A stretch of DNA of 64,000 nt from Hormiphora californensis (GCA_020137815.1 CM035355.1:6553097-6617096), one strand, 5' to 3'. Positions 12,235-22,102 are shown, counted from the first letter of the stretch. The notes: generated by a model not told the origin, from the letters alone. Numbers and translations are program-made.

Positions 12235-12831
12235 CAAGAAAGCAAATCTCCAGGTCTGCCTGACTATTTGAGGTTCGAGTTCGGGCAACTTCTAGAAATC
12301 AGCATACTAGTGTAGTGAGAAACTGAGAGATCAGCCTACCAGAAAAAGAGTGAAAATCGATAACCCAACCCCAAGTCACTCACCCCACACTCCACTACCC
12401 AGGTTACATTGATGAGTTCGAGGTGGTTGATGATCACCGAGCGGGAAAGATTGTTGTCTTCCTGAATGGACGTCTGAACAAGTGTGGCGTCATTAGTCCC
12501 CGATTTGATGTGTGCATCACCGATATCGAAAAGTGGACCACCAACCTCCTACCATCTCGACAGTTCGGGTATGTTAACTGATCGTGTTGGTCCCTTCCTC
12601 CACTTGATAGAGCATCAACAAACTCCCAACCACTACACTTTCAAATATTAAATCCTTCCCCAGCTACCTCTTTCTAACCCCGGCCCCCCTCTCCCCACAG
12701 CTACCTCGTTTTTACCCCCCTTCCCCTCGTTCCACAGCTACCTCGTTTTAACGACATCCTCTGGTATCATGGATCATGAAGAAGCAAGGCGGAAGCACAC
12801 AGGAGGAAAGATCCTCGGTTTCTTCTACTAG
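11533..12831 (+). CDS. RPS15A: 40S ribosomal protein S15a (uS8)
   Basis: Small-subunit ribosomal protein. The start at 11533 is in a strong context (GCCACCATGG). Three exons (11533-11665, 12403-12568, 12738-12831) join to exactly 130 residues, the family length. Landmarks: [76 protein letters not shown] and the C-terminus GGKILGFFY. Intron 1 contains a long CT microsatellite. Just before exon 3 the acceptor plus first exon bases occur three times, and only the last copy leads into a correct frame. A TAG at 12829-12831 ends the frame. The snoRNA host gene begins a few hundred bases downstream. Confidence 0.97.
12159..12231. repeat. CT-rich microsatellite in RPS15A intron 1
   Basis: About 70 bases of near-pure (CT)n with a few TTT interruptions. 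The minus-strand frame over it is a run of alternating E and R, an artefact of the repeat. Confidence 0.9.
12661..12740 (+). promoter_or_regulatory. Triplicated 3' splice site before RPS15A exon 3
   Basis: CAGCTACCTC occurs near 12660, 12699 and 12736. Each copy repeats the intron-end AG and the first exon bases. Only the third copy continues into [11 protein letters not shown]; using either upstream AG would insert extra bases with stops. It looks like a small local duplication that left decoy acceptors. Confidence 0.6.
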
Positions 12832-13147
12832 AAGTTTTATACTGGAACTTTTAATTTTATCTCAGTAAAAAACCTTTTCTTTCGTCTCTGTCTATCAAAT
12901 TTGGGTATTGGTCCTTCTCTGACTCCTCTCTATTTCTCTCTGGGGTTTTTCTCTATTTGACCAGTACCCAAAAGTACCTCCTTGACGTCTTTCAAACTAT
13001 AACTAACCATAATTCTCCCTGGTTCTGGAGAGGACCACACATTCCTGGAATTTTCTAAACAGGTAAACCTAGATGGGGATTTCGGGTGGGGTACTTTTTA
13101 TCTGAACTGATGAGTTTGAAAATCTTTGATAGGAATTGCCGTCTGAA

Positions 13148-13217
13148 TTTATTGATGCCAAATTAGATCTGATCATACAGAATTAGCAATGTGAGATCTC
13201 AATACCTGATCTGATTT
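13148..13217 (+). ncRNA. Candidate box C/D snoRNA, host intron copy 1
   Basis: C-like box TTGATGCC near 13152, internal CTGA near 13169 and terminal CTGA near 13210. The same segment recurs in the next intron at 13408-13477, which is the main reason to call it. An alternative reading uses the upstream TGATGA at 13109 with D at 13169. Target not recognised. Confidence 0.45.
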
Positions 13218-13407
13218 CTAACTCATTCTCCTTTTCATCAGCTCTCTGGCTGGGAACTGATATTAGAAGAGCTCTGGAACACTTGGAACCCCATTGGAAC
13301 ACTTAGAACATTCTCCCCTGGAATATTTTAAACAGGTAAAAAGGGGGGCTTTGGGACGTGGGGTTATTTGTTTCTAACATGTGATGTCATCTGATTCCCC
13401 GACTGAA

Positions 13408-13477
13408 TTTATTGATGCCATATTAGATCTGATCATTCAGAATAGGAAACATGAGATCTAAATTCCTGATCTGATTT
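13408..13477 (+). ncRNA. Candidate box C/D snoRNA, host intron copy 2
   Basis: Paralogue of 13148-13217 in the following intron, sharing TTGATGCC, AGATCTGATCAT and CCTGATCTGATT. The flanking exons are also similar (CTCTGGCTGG, GAGCTCTGGAACAC), so an exon-intron unit was duplicated. Confidence 0.45.
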
Positions 13478-13608
13478 CTAACTCATTCTCCTTTTCATCA
13501 GATCTCTGGCTGGAACTGATATTACAAGAGCTCTGGAACACTAGGAACATTCTTCCCTAATTCTGGAACAATGGAACAGTACCCATCTGGAACATCTCCA
13601 GAATCTTG

Positions 13609-15641
13609 GGGGGGGTCGTCATGTTAATGTTAATGTTTCATGAAAATTTTTAAAATGTTAACATTAACATTATTAACATTATTAACATTATTAACATTAT
13701 TAACAAAAAAAAGAAGCTTTTTTAAGTCTTTTTGAAGCTTTTAATCCCGCTTTAATAGATCATTTGCGTTATTTTTGACAATATTATACGTACTACCCAT
13801 CCAATCAACACTGATATACAGTCGAACCCCGATTTAATGGCCCCCGATTTAGTGGCACCCCGATTTAGTGGCAGGATTTTTTCCCCAAAAATTTTTTGAA
13901 TTTTTTTTGTGAATTTTTTTTTGAATTTTTTTGACCCGCCACTAGTGCGGTAATATGACGAAAATTTTTCGGCATAATCGTTCTAAAGCTAATTCCACTT
14001 CTAGGGTACTCTATACGCACAAGTTACAGATTGCTACCCTGATATCCGGGGGACGATCCCAGGCATCAGGGCACGGCGCGTTCCTGCATGCCCGGCCATC
14101 ATGATGCCCGGGCACGCAGATGGTTCTGTGTGAACCATGTGACATTGCTGCGCGTCACGTAAACTGAATGGAAAGTAGTACTCACGCGCACCGTCAGCAC
14201 TCACTTGCTTCCCGAGCTTGGGAACTGCCGAGCTCGGGAACTGATGCCTGGGAATCTCTAACTGGTGCCATAGGGTCCCTAGAATCAACCCCTGAAGTTG
14301 TCGCAAGATCGGCGATGAAGAACTTGCCTTAATTGGGCCTAATTGGTTACAGGGTGCTTTCAGCCTGAAGCCAAAACCATAAGTACCCTTAAAATAGGAG
14401 TATAGACAAAACCGAGGGCACTAAAGTGATCAGCGTCCTCGCATTAGTGGGGGTAGGTGCTGGAATTAAGTCTCTATCTCATCTGGTTAATTAGTTAATT
14501 GGATAATTAGATCTGCACATAGCCGTTTTCGGCCATATGGCTATAGCCACTTAGGAATGGTTTAGAGACATTTCACGGGTGCCATCTTGTAGACAATGGC
14601 CAAGTTGTGGGTGGTCGACGTCGGACTTTTATGCTCTATCTCCAACCGTTTAGCCGTTATTTGGTTTGCTCAAAATCGGGCTTTTTACCGTTTTTTGCTC
14701 ATTTTGAGCACCTTTAAAGCCAAATAACGGCTAAACGGTTGGAGATAGAGCTTAAAAGTCCGACGTCGACCCCCCATAACTTGGCCATTGTCTACAAGAT
14801 GGCACCAGTGAAATGTCTCTAAACCATTCCTAAGTGGCTACAGCCATATGGCCGAAAACGGCTATGTGCAGATCTAATTATCCAATTAACTAATTAACCA
14901 AATGAGACTTAATTCCAGCACCTACCCCCACTAATGCGAGGACGCTGACCATTTTAGTGCCCTCGGTTTTGTCTCTACTCCTTTCCTAACATAGCTATAG
15001 CCATATGGCCAAAAACGGCTATGCGCAGAGCTGATTATCCAATTATCTGATTAACCAGATGAGATAGAGACTTAATTCCAGCACCTACCCCCACTAATGC
15101 GAGGACGCTGATCACTTTAGTGCCCTCGGTTTTGTCTCTACTCCTATTTATGGTTTTGGCTTCAGGCTGAAAGCACCCTGTAACCAATCAGGCCCAATTA
15201 ATGCAATTTCTTTATCGCCGATCTTGCGACAACTTCAGGGGTTGTTTCTAGGGACCCTATAGAGTATCCTAGAAGTGGAATTAGCTTTAGAACGATTATT
15301 TACGAAATTTTCGTCATATTACCGCACTATTTATACATTAAACTGGTGTTCTTCACTCGTATACCCCTCCTTTGTTATAATGACCCTTTTCTTACCTCAA
15401 AACCTTTGATGAAATCCAAACAATTATCCTAGCTATGAAATATCTGCCATGGGAGATAGTGAGTTTATGATAGAAACACCTAAACACACCTAAAAACACA
15501 TAAAACAGCTATAAACCGACTAAAAACATCTAAAACGCGATTTTTGTTAATTTTGTTAACTTTGTTAATTTTGTTAATGTTTCACCAAGGGTCGTTTGTT
15601 AATTAACAAAACATTAACAAAATTAACATGACGACCCCCCC
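13609..15641. mobile_element. 2.03-kb foldback DNA transposon with 8-bp target duplication
   Basis: The outer ends are GGGGGGGTCGTCATGTTAAT and its reverse complement. The direct repeat GAATCTTG flanks the element at 13601-13608 and 15642-15649. Inside are long inverted arms, for instance CTTCAGGGG near 14294 and 15233 and the inverted block around a centre near 14690 (CGGCTAAACGGTTGGAG), which itself contains secondary duplications. No transposase frame is present, so it is non-autonomous. An 8-bp duplication fits hAT, P or Merlin; the G-rich ends favour none with certainty. A pogo-like end motif (CAGTCGAACCCCGATTTA, 13821-13838) lies near the left end. Confidence 0.88.
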
Positions 15642-15679
15642 GAATCTTGTAAGTGGAACCCCCAATATTTCTTGTTCAT

Positions 15680-15739
15680 TTATATGATGACATGTTATAG
15701 TAATGATTGGACGTGTTACTTTAGAGTTATTCTGAAGCT
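15680..15739 (+). ncRNA. Box C/D snoRNA in host intron
   Basis: C box ATGATGA at 15684-15690, D box CTGA at 15732-15735, about 110 bases before the acceptor. The sequence before D (TTTAGAGTTATT) would be the guide; I do not recognise its rRNA target. Confidence 0.6.
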
Positions 15740-15953
15740 TCAACACAACTTTCCTTGATTCTATTCTGCAATACTGAAATTAACATTGCAAAGCCTCTTT
15801 TGGATTTTAGTTTTCACAAAAATCCTGACAGTGTGTTTTCTTTTTCAGCTTGGGACAACACGACCGATTACCAACATTGGATGATAATGCCTGCTCTACT
15901 CATTATTTGGTAAGCAGCTACAAGCCAATTCCATCTCACTCCAATATTCCCAT

Positions 15954-16034
15954 AACAATGATGACCTCTAACCGATTGATAAGACGTGGTGTTTTTGCGT
16001 CCGTGAAATCTAAACATTAGCTCTATCTGACTCT
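15954..16034 (+). ncRNA. Box C/D snoRNA, second SNORD44-like copy
   Basis: C box ATGATGA at 15958-15964, D box CTGA at 16027-16030. The guide ACATTAGCTCTAT before D is the same as in the RPSA-intron snoRNA, while the rest of the two RNAs differs. Predicted to direct methylation at the 18S A equivalent to human Am166. Confidence 0.78.
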
Positions 16035-16202
16035 CCTCTAATAACACCCTTGTTATATCTTGGTACATCTCCCCTGATCTAACACAGGTCTTACTCTACA
16101 GGTCAAAACAACAACCAAGTTCCTCCCTGTGTAACGACTGAAGATGTATCACTTTATACAGATGGTAAGTGCCAACACATCTCTCTAGCTCTCTAACTAA
16201 CA

Positions 16203-16283
16203 TTATATGATGACGCTTTACTAATCGGAAAAGGTCACACTTTGTGCCGACTATCCAACAAAGTTTCATTCTTGTCTGACTTA
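16203..16283 (+). ncRNA. Box C/D snoRNA in host intron
   Basis: C box ATGATGA at 16207-16213 and D box CTGA at 16276-16279. The region before D (AAGTTTCATTCTTGT) resembles but does not exactly match known 18S guides; target left open. Confidence 0.6.
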
Positions 16284-17494
16284 AAACTAATGATCTGTAC
16301 CAATATTAACTCTTCTGTAACTGGGTGTCTGTAAACGTTTTGTTTTTCAGGTATCCTTCTACAGTCTCTGATATATATGTATTATGTGGAATAACCTCTC
16401 TAGCTTTGGTAAGTTTACAGCTAGTTTTAGAACACCCCCCCCCTACACGGGTCAGTCAGCAGTGATGTTAGTAACACCCCCTGTTACAACTTTCCAAACA
16501 CCCCTGCGTTACACCCGTGTTACACCAACTGACGACCAGATGGACTGTGATCCCTGGACCTGGATCCGTTTTGGACCAGACTCCCAGGTCCGATCCATCG
16601 CCCCCCTTTTAGTCAGTGTTGACGGGTGTGTCCTGTAACGGTGTTAGTGTCGTACCAGGCTCCATACAAGTCACACAATTACCCCTCTTTATAACCCTCG
16701 ATGTTGTTGTACCCGGCAGCATTTTAACGGTCAATTCTTTTTTCAGGGACTTCTGATTCCTGATTGAACGTTTGGAGCACAACTGGATCACCTGCTTTGA
16801 ATGATACGGTAAGTTACTAAACATTAAGCTTCACTACACCCCCCATCCCACTTTGCAAGCCTCCTTAAGGCCGCCAGTTGACTCACAACCCAACTCTCCC
16901 CTCTCTTTCACGAGAGAAAGGGGTAGAGAGAGATAATGTGGTCCCAACCTCCCAGACATGTGACCCTCTCCTTGAATGTGTGCCCTAACAGTTTCGCCTG
17001 TAGGGTGTCCCCTCTTGGAGTGTGTATTTCAGTTTCGCCTGTTTTGTGTGCCTCTCAGTTTCTCCTGTAAGGCCCGCCACATGTCTGTGTTGTTGGTACC
17101 ACATCATCTCTACCGTGGTGTCCCCTACACAACCATGCAGGGTATAACTGATGTCTGAGTCATGGGCTTGCTAGACAAAACCCCACCTCCTTACCCCGGC
17201 CGTTGGGTCCAGTTTTTGGGCTCAACATCAGTCAGGGTTTGGTGATTATTTTCGGTGTTGGGTTGGAGTCGAGGCAGGGTTGATATTCCTTGTCTCACCC
17301 CGCCAATCCTAGACCTACAATTCATTTCAAACTTTTCAAATTCTAACAGTTTTTATCAACTCTTTGCTAAAACGTTCCTTATTTACCTATCAGGTCCTAA
17401 AGAAACGTCTGGATATTACAACAGCCACGATACATGATACCCACTGCAGTGCTAACGGTAAGACCATGTTCCTCATCGCCCCTTCGTTGTGTCT

Positions 17495-17563
17495 TTGAGT
17501 GATGATTTTATCACGACGGTCATCTGATTTAGAATGAGTTTGAAAAACCGTGATACTGACCCT
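17495..17563 (+). ncRNA. Box C/D snoRNA, triplet copy 1
   Basis: C box GTGATGA at 17499-17505, D' CTGA near 17524, D CTGA at 17556-17559. The D' guide TCACGACGGTC is an 11-base complement of GACCGUCGUGA, a highly conserved 28S segment near the peptidyl transferase centre. The fifth-base rule points to the first C of GACCG; yeast snR69 acts beside this site. Identical core in copies 2 and 3. Confidence 0.82.
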
Positions 17564-17810
17564 TTTTAGATCTAATTAGTTAGCACAAATCAGCCTCGAT
17601 GAAAGTGTGTCTTAACACTCGTTTCGCTTCAGGTACAATTCCGTCAAAACTACAACTGCACTACAAGAATTCGACTTTCAAAGCCTTACAAAGTACCGCT
17701 AATTCTTAGGTGAGTTTCTGTCCCTATTTCCCTGATCTACCGGGGATCTACCGAACCCGAAATAAAATGCGGTGTTAGCTACACAATTGCCCCCCCCCCC
17801 CTTTGAAAAT

Positions 17811-17879
17811 TTGAGTGATGATTTTATCACGACGGTCATCTGATTTAGAATGAGTTTGAAAAACCGTGATACTGACCCA
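17811..17879 (+). ncRNA. Box C/D snoRNA, triplet copy 2
   Basis: Same core as copy 1 with C box at 17815-17821 and D box CTGA at 17872-17875. AAAATT before the C box can pair with AATTTT after the D box, extending the terminal stem. The intron 5' end and a poly-C run are shared with copy 3. Confidence 0.82.
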
Positions 17880-18039
17880 ATTTTGAAACCTAAAACACTT
17901 CATCCCCTATTACCGCATGGTTAACATTCGCTTCTTTCCAGATAAAACCCAAAGCCGCCGCCAGGAGTCAACCTTCAACTCCGGCCCGCCACTTCTTGGG
18001 TGAGTTTCTGTCCCTGCCCCCCCCCCCCCCTCTGAAAAT

Positions 18040-18108
18040 TTGAGTGATGATTTTATCACGACGGTCATCTGATTTAGAATGAGTTTGAAAAACCGTGATA
18101 CTGACCCA
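18040..18108 (+). ncRNA. Box C/D snoRNA, triplet copy 3
   Basis: C box GTGATGA at 18044-18050, D box CTGA at 18101-18104, same guides as copies 1 and 2. The intron starts with the same GTGAGTTTCTGTCCCT as the copy 2 intron, so intron and snoRNA were duplicated together. Confidence 0.82.
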
Positions 18109-18268
18109 TTTTGAAACTTCACAATTATCTCCCTCTCAAAAAGTTTCTAACAACTATCTTTTCCTCACAGGTCTACGATATAAGGAACTTTTACTGCTAC
18201 GGTTTCGGGCTGCTTCTTGTTACCAAAAGTAAGATAACGTTCCCCTTTTTATTTCTCCCATCCCTCTA

Positions 18269-18337
18269 CCATGTGATGTAACATTGTACCTGACATAAAC
18301 AGTGATGTTTTTAGTACACTAGATAGTATCTGATGGT
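18269..18337 (+). ncRNA. Box C/D snoRNA in host intron
   Basis: C box GTGATGT at 18273-18279, D' CTGA at about 18290, C' GTGATGTT at 18302, D CTGA at 18330-18333. All four boxes are in order. Guide ACTAGATAGTAT; target not assigned. Confidence 0.62.
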
Positions 18338-18883
18338 TTAACATCGAAATGTTAAGTTGTTTATGTTGACAACTTTGTTAACACATCTCTCTTTTTTCAG
18401 ACTTACACTCTGTGGATTTCATCGGGGCGAGCAGCGAGATATGTGTTTCAATTTCAAGGTAAATAGAGCCATTATTTCCCTCGATTTTGTACCCGACCCT
18501 ACTTCAATTTCACTCAAAACTGAAGGAGGGTTGGGTACTGCAGTATTGGTATACTGTATTTTTATACTGTACTGGTATACTGTACTTTGCTAGTTCTTTT
18601 CACTTGTTTGTCTTCCTTATAGACACCGAGCTGTATAACATAGCAATAGCACAACACCATGTGGTTACTATCAACCTGTTACAATATGTTACTGGTTGAA
18701 CCATCGTGATACACACTTCTCCCAAATTAATATCCCTCCTTTTATATCTTCTTTTTTCCGTATCTAACCGGTTACTATTCTTCAGTGTTGTTAACAAAAG
18801 AGGGACAAGGTTCAAGCAGGAGATTGTTATCAATAACAAAGGTAATTGCAATTTCCCCCATGTGACTATCACACTGGCACATA

Positions 18884-18958
18884 TTTAATGATGATCAACA
18901 AACACCATCTTTCGGCTGATACCAAGTGATTATGCCACTCTAGACCAGATCTGATACC
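18884..18958 (+). ncRNA. Box C/D snoRNA, U32/U51 (snR39/snR59)-like
   Basis: C box ATGATGA at 18888-18894, D' CTGA at 18916-18919, C' GTGATTAT, D CTGA at 18951-18954. The D' guide CACCATCTTTCGG is complementary to CCGAAAGAUGGUG of 28S rRNA. The fifth base upstream of D' pairs with the second A of GAAAG, the residue methylated as Am807 in yeast (snR39/snR59) and by U32/U51 in human. Assignment from memory of rRNA, not a search. Confidence 0.82.
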
Positions 18959-19130
18959 TTCTCCCTGTTTTATCTGGTAATGGGTGGGTTAGCACATTTC
19001 TAACCACAGTCATCTAACCAGAATAATCTATTTCAGGAAGCCTACATTGGAACACGTTGACCCACTCTTCCGATTCAGCGGAAACCATTACACAGGTGTG
19101 TATTAGGGCCTGTTTTTATCTTTCTTATTT

Positions 19131-19200
19131 TACCATGATGTATAAACCTTTCCAAATGAATAGCAACGTGATGCTAAACGTATTCATACTGTCTGAGACA
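19131..19200 (+). ncRNA. Box C/D snoRNA in last host intron
   Basis: C box ATGATGT at 19135-19141, C'-like GTGATGC near 19169, D CTGA at 19193-19196. The guide before D (GTATTCATACTGT) shares nine complementary bases with a 28S segment containing UAUGAAUAC, too little to assign. Confidence 0.55.
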
Positions 19201-19534
19201 CCTTGACACAGATCTTGTCTCTCAACTGTCTTATAATCAGTATTTCTAACACGTTTACACTGTTTGCAGGTCAATTGAGGAAACTGGATTCTATCAAGTT
19301 GAAAGAACGGACAAGTCTTCAAATTTGAAATTCCCATTGGTGAAGTTGACGAGGGACAGACGACCTTGCTGGCGAGAGAGTGCAGTAGACGAGCCGAACT
19401 GGCGATAAATCATGAGGATGAATTTAATTTGATTTGTTTTAATTTTGAAATTTACATGACTTGTTTATCTTTGTCGGAAAAAGGTCGGATGCCATGGTAT
19501 TGGTTGGATCGGGAAGGCTCGCGGTTCATTTAGG

Positions 19535-20935
19535 GCGTCCTGTCAGGCCAATGCTCTGTCTAGCAGGTAGGCGGTAAATGTTAACCAGATCTGTGAGAAT
19601 TTCGCACGTTTTTGCCCATAACTCAGTCATTTCTTGACCAATTTGCAAAATCTTTGGCTCATTGGAAAGAGGACATTGAGATCTCTCAAATGAGCTCAAG
19701 AAAATGAAAATTGGTGCAAATTGCGCGGCGTGGTGGCGAAAACGCGCATTTTGCGCCATGACGCCGCGCATTTTGCGCCGATTTTAGTTTTATTGGGCTC
19801 ATTTGAAAGAGCTCAATGTCCTCTTTCCAACGCGCCCAAGATTTTGCAAATTGGTCAAGAAATGACTGAATTATGGACAAAAACGTGGTGTTGCACGTAC
19901 GTTTTCTCTCAGATCTGGTTAACATTTACCGCCTACCTGTCTAGCAGCGCCCTGCCATGCCAATGCTCTGTCTGGCGGCGTCCTATCAGGCCAATACTCT
20001 GTCTGGCGCTGTCTGGCGGCGCCAGACCCCAATTTGATTCTCAGTGCGCTCAGATGGGTCGCGGCGCCAGACAGGTCTGGCGGCGCCCTATCAGGCCAAT
20101 GCTCTGTCTGGCGGCGTCATGTCAGGCCAATACTCTGTCTGGCGGCGCCCTGTCAGGCCAATGCTCCGTCTGGCGGCGCCCTGTCAGAACAATGCTCTGT
20201 CTGGCGGCGCCCTATCAGGCCAATGCTCTGTTTGGCGGCGTCCTGTCAGGCCAATGCTCTGTCTGGTGGCGTCCTGTCAGGCCAATGCCCTGTCTGGCGG
20301 CGCCCTGTCAGGCCAATGCTCTGTCTGGTGGCGTCCTGTCAGGCCAATGCCCTGTCTGGCGGCGTCCTGTCAAGCCAATGCTCTGTCTGGCGGCGCCCTA
20401 TCAGGCCAATGCTCTGTCTGGCGGCGTCCTGTTATGCCAATGCTCTGTCTGGCGGCGTCCTGTCAGGCCAATGCTCTGTCTGGCGGCGTCCTGTCAGGCC
20501 AATGCTCTGTCTGGTGGCGTCCTGTCAGGCCAATGGTCCGTCTGGCGGCGCCCTATCAGGCCAATGCTCTGTCTGGCGGCGTCCTGTCAGAACAATGCTC
20601 TGTCTGGCGGCGCCCTGTCAGGCCAATGCTCTGTCTGGTGGCGTCCTGTCAGGCCAATGCCCTGTCTGGCGGCGCCCTGTCAGGCCAATGCACTGTCTGG
20701 CGGCGTCCTGTCAAGCCAATGCTTTGTCTGGTGGCGCCCTATCAGGCCAATGCTCTGTCTGGCGGCGCCCTGTCAGAACAATGCTCTGTCTGGTGGCGCC
20801 CTATCAGGTCAATGCTCTGTCTGGCGGCGCCCTCTCAGGCCAATGCTCTGTTTGGAGGCGTCCTGTCAGGCCAATGCTCTGTCTGGCCAATGCTCTGTCT
20901 GGCGGCGTCCTGTCAGGACAATGCTCTGTCTAAGT
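19535..20935. repeat. 31-bp minisatellite derived from MITE ends
   Basis: From about 19950 to 20935 the sequence is roughly thirty copies of a 31-bp unit, consensus TCTGGCGGCGYCCTGTCAGG + CCAATGCTCTG, with scattered single-base variants (GGTGG, AGAACA). Units also occur singly at 3477-3535 and 19535-19560. Because the unit has no stop and 31 is not a multiple of three, all three plus frames stay open for up to 421 codons; these are not genes. Confidence 0.95.
19567..19939. mobile_element. Foldback element inside the minisatellite block
   Basis: Inverted arms begin GTAGGCGGTAAATGTTAACC and meet near 19750. TCTAGCAG occurs directly on both sides (19559-19566 and 19940-19947), which may be an 8-bp target duplication. 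Confidence 0.7.
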
Positions 20936-21087
20936 CTTGGGCACGTCGCGCCCCTCATGTTCGGCGAACATTGTTCGCCCGCCTGAATGGCGATCCCCTA
21001 CGCGGGCAAACTGTTAGTAACACGCGCTCAGATTAGAGAATCAAATGGGGTATGGCGCCGCCATACAGCGCCAGGCAGGATGCCTAG

Positions 21088-22102
21088 TAGTAGAGGCAAT
21101 AATTACACTCACCTCCTCTGATTTCTATGGAACTTCTCCCATGCTAAGAGGTGGCAATAGAGGTTCAAATACCGCTGAGTTTAAGTCTGAACAATGTTCG
21201 GTTCGTCAATTATCGCTAATTGAAAAACGCCAAAATGGCCTAAAATCGCCCTAAGTTCCGAATTGAAATATTGGAGTTGAGACTCCAGACTTCGTGGAGA
21301 TGTCCGCTAGGATGACAATATGCACCAAAATCGGACGGAAGCCTAAATTCGTCCGAATTCGGTACGAAAAGCCGGGTAGACTGAATTTTGGTCACGTGAC
21401 ATGGGTCCAAAATCAGTTTTTTGCCATTTACGCCTTTCCTGTACGTCGGAGACTAAAAATATGGCCAGTACTTGTCATTTCCATCGCTTTCTGCATCTTT
21501 TAAGCCCCCTATAAATATCCCTTACTCCAACGGTTCAGTAGTTAGAGTTTTTCAGGGGACTAAATGACGTCACTTCTGAACCGTTGAAGTAAGGGATATT
21601 TATAGGGGGCTTAAAAGATGCAGAAAGCGATGGAAATGACAAATACTGGCCATATTTTTAGTCTCCAACGTACAGGAAAGGCGTAAATGGCAAAAAACTG
21701 ATTTTGGACCCATGTCACGTGACCAAAATTCAGTCTACCCGGCGTTTCGTACCGAATTCGGACGAATTTAGGCTTACGTCCGATTTTGGTGCATATTGTC
21801 ATCCTAGCGGACATCTCCACGAAGTCTGGAGTCTCAACTCCAAAATTTCAATTCGGAACTTAGGGCGATTTTAGGCGATTTTGGCGTTTTTAAATTAGCG
21901 ATAATTAACGAACCGAACATTGTTCAGACCTGTCTGGCGCCGCGACCCATCTGAGCGCACTGTCAGAATCAAATTGGGGTCTGGCGCCGCCAGACAGGTT
22001 CAGACTTAAACTCTGTGGTATTTGAACCTCTATTGCCACCTCTTAGCATGGGAGAAGTTTCATAGAAATCAGAGGAGGTGAGTGTAATTATTGCCTCTAC
22101 TA
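21088..22102. mobile_element. 1-kb palindromic foldback element
   Basis: Two arms of about 460 bp, from TAGTAGAGGCAATAATTACA at the left to its complement at the right, meeting near 21545. Identity of the arms is very high: the same 69-codon open frame appears on both strands. The right arm carries an extra 68-bp MITE. No transposase. Confidence 0.88.
21930..21997. mobile_element. 68-bp MITE nested in a palindrome arm
   Basis: Starts CTGTCTGGCGCCGCG, ends GGCGCCGCCAGACAG, and is flanked by GTTCAGAC at 21922-21929 and 21998-22005 (8 bp). The other palindrome arm lacks it, which proves insertion and defines the exact ends. Confidence 0.9.

Larger units (their letters stand above)
13010..19450 (+). 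ncRNA. Multi-exon noncoding snoRNA host gene
   Basis: At least fourteen short exons with consensus borders can be followed: up to 13062, 13244-13334, 13502-15648 (interrupted by a transposon), 15849-15909, 16088-16164, 16351-16408, 16747-16808, 17394-17457, 17633-17709, 17942-17999, 18171-18228, 18401-18458, 18623 on, 18786-18841, 19037-19095 and 19270 to about 19450. Most exons are 55-110 bases and no joined frame looks protein-like. Most introns carry one box C/D snoRNA placed tens of bases before the acceptor. A pyrimidine-rich stretch at about 12918-12960 could be a TOP-type start. This is the architecture of GAS5/UHG-type host genes in other animals; orthology is not claimed because host exons do not conserve. 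Transcript ends are estimates. Confidence 0.8.

Noticed and set aside
12045-12245. Minus-strand frame with alternating R and E
   Set aside because: Translation of a CT microsatellite within an RPS15A intron.
16409-16746. H/ACA snoRNA in a host-gene intron
   Set aside because: ACA triplets and hairpin-like stretches exist, but I could not place a convincing H box between two stems.
19950-20935. Regular repeat resembling a CRISPR array
   Set aside because: Units are contiguous 31-mers with no unique spacers, and the DNA is eukaryotic.
19721-21036. Three overlapping plus-strand open frames of 421, 299 and 330 codons rich in WRRPVRPMLCLAA-type repeats
   Set aside because: They are the three frames of the 31-bp minisatellite, whose unit lacks stops. 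No start context, splice signals or homology.
21294-21820. Identical 69-codon frames on opposite strands
   Set aside because: They are the two arms of one palindromic element, not a pair of genes.
21160-22030. tRNA-like B box GGTTCAAAT in the palindrome
   Set aside because: No A box at the right spacing and no cloverleaf; it is part of a foldback element.
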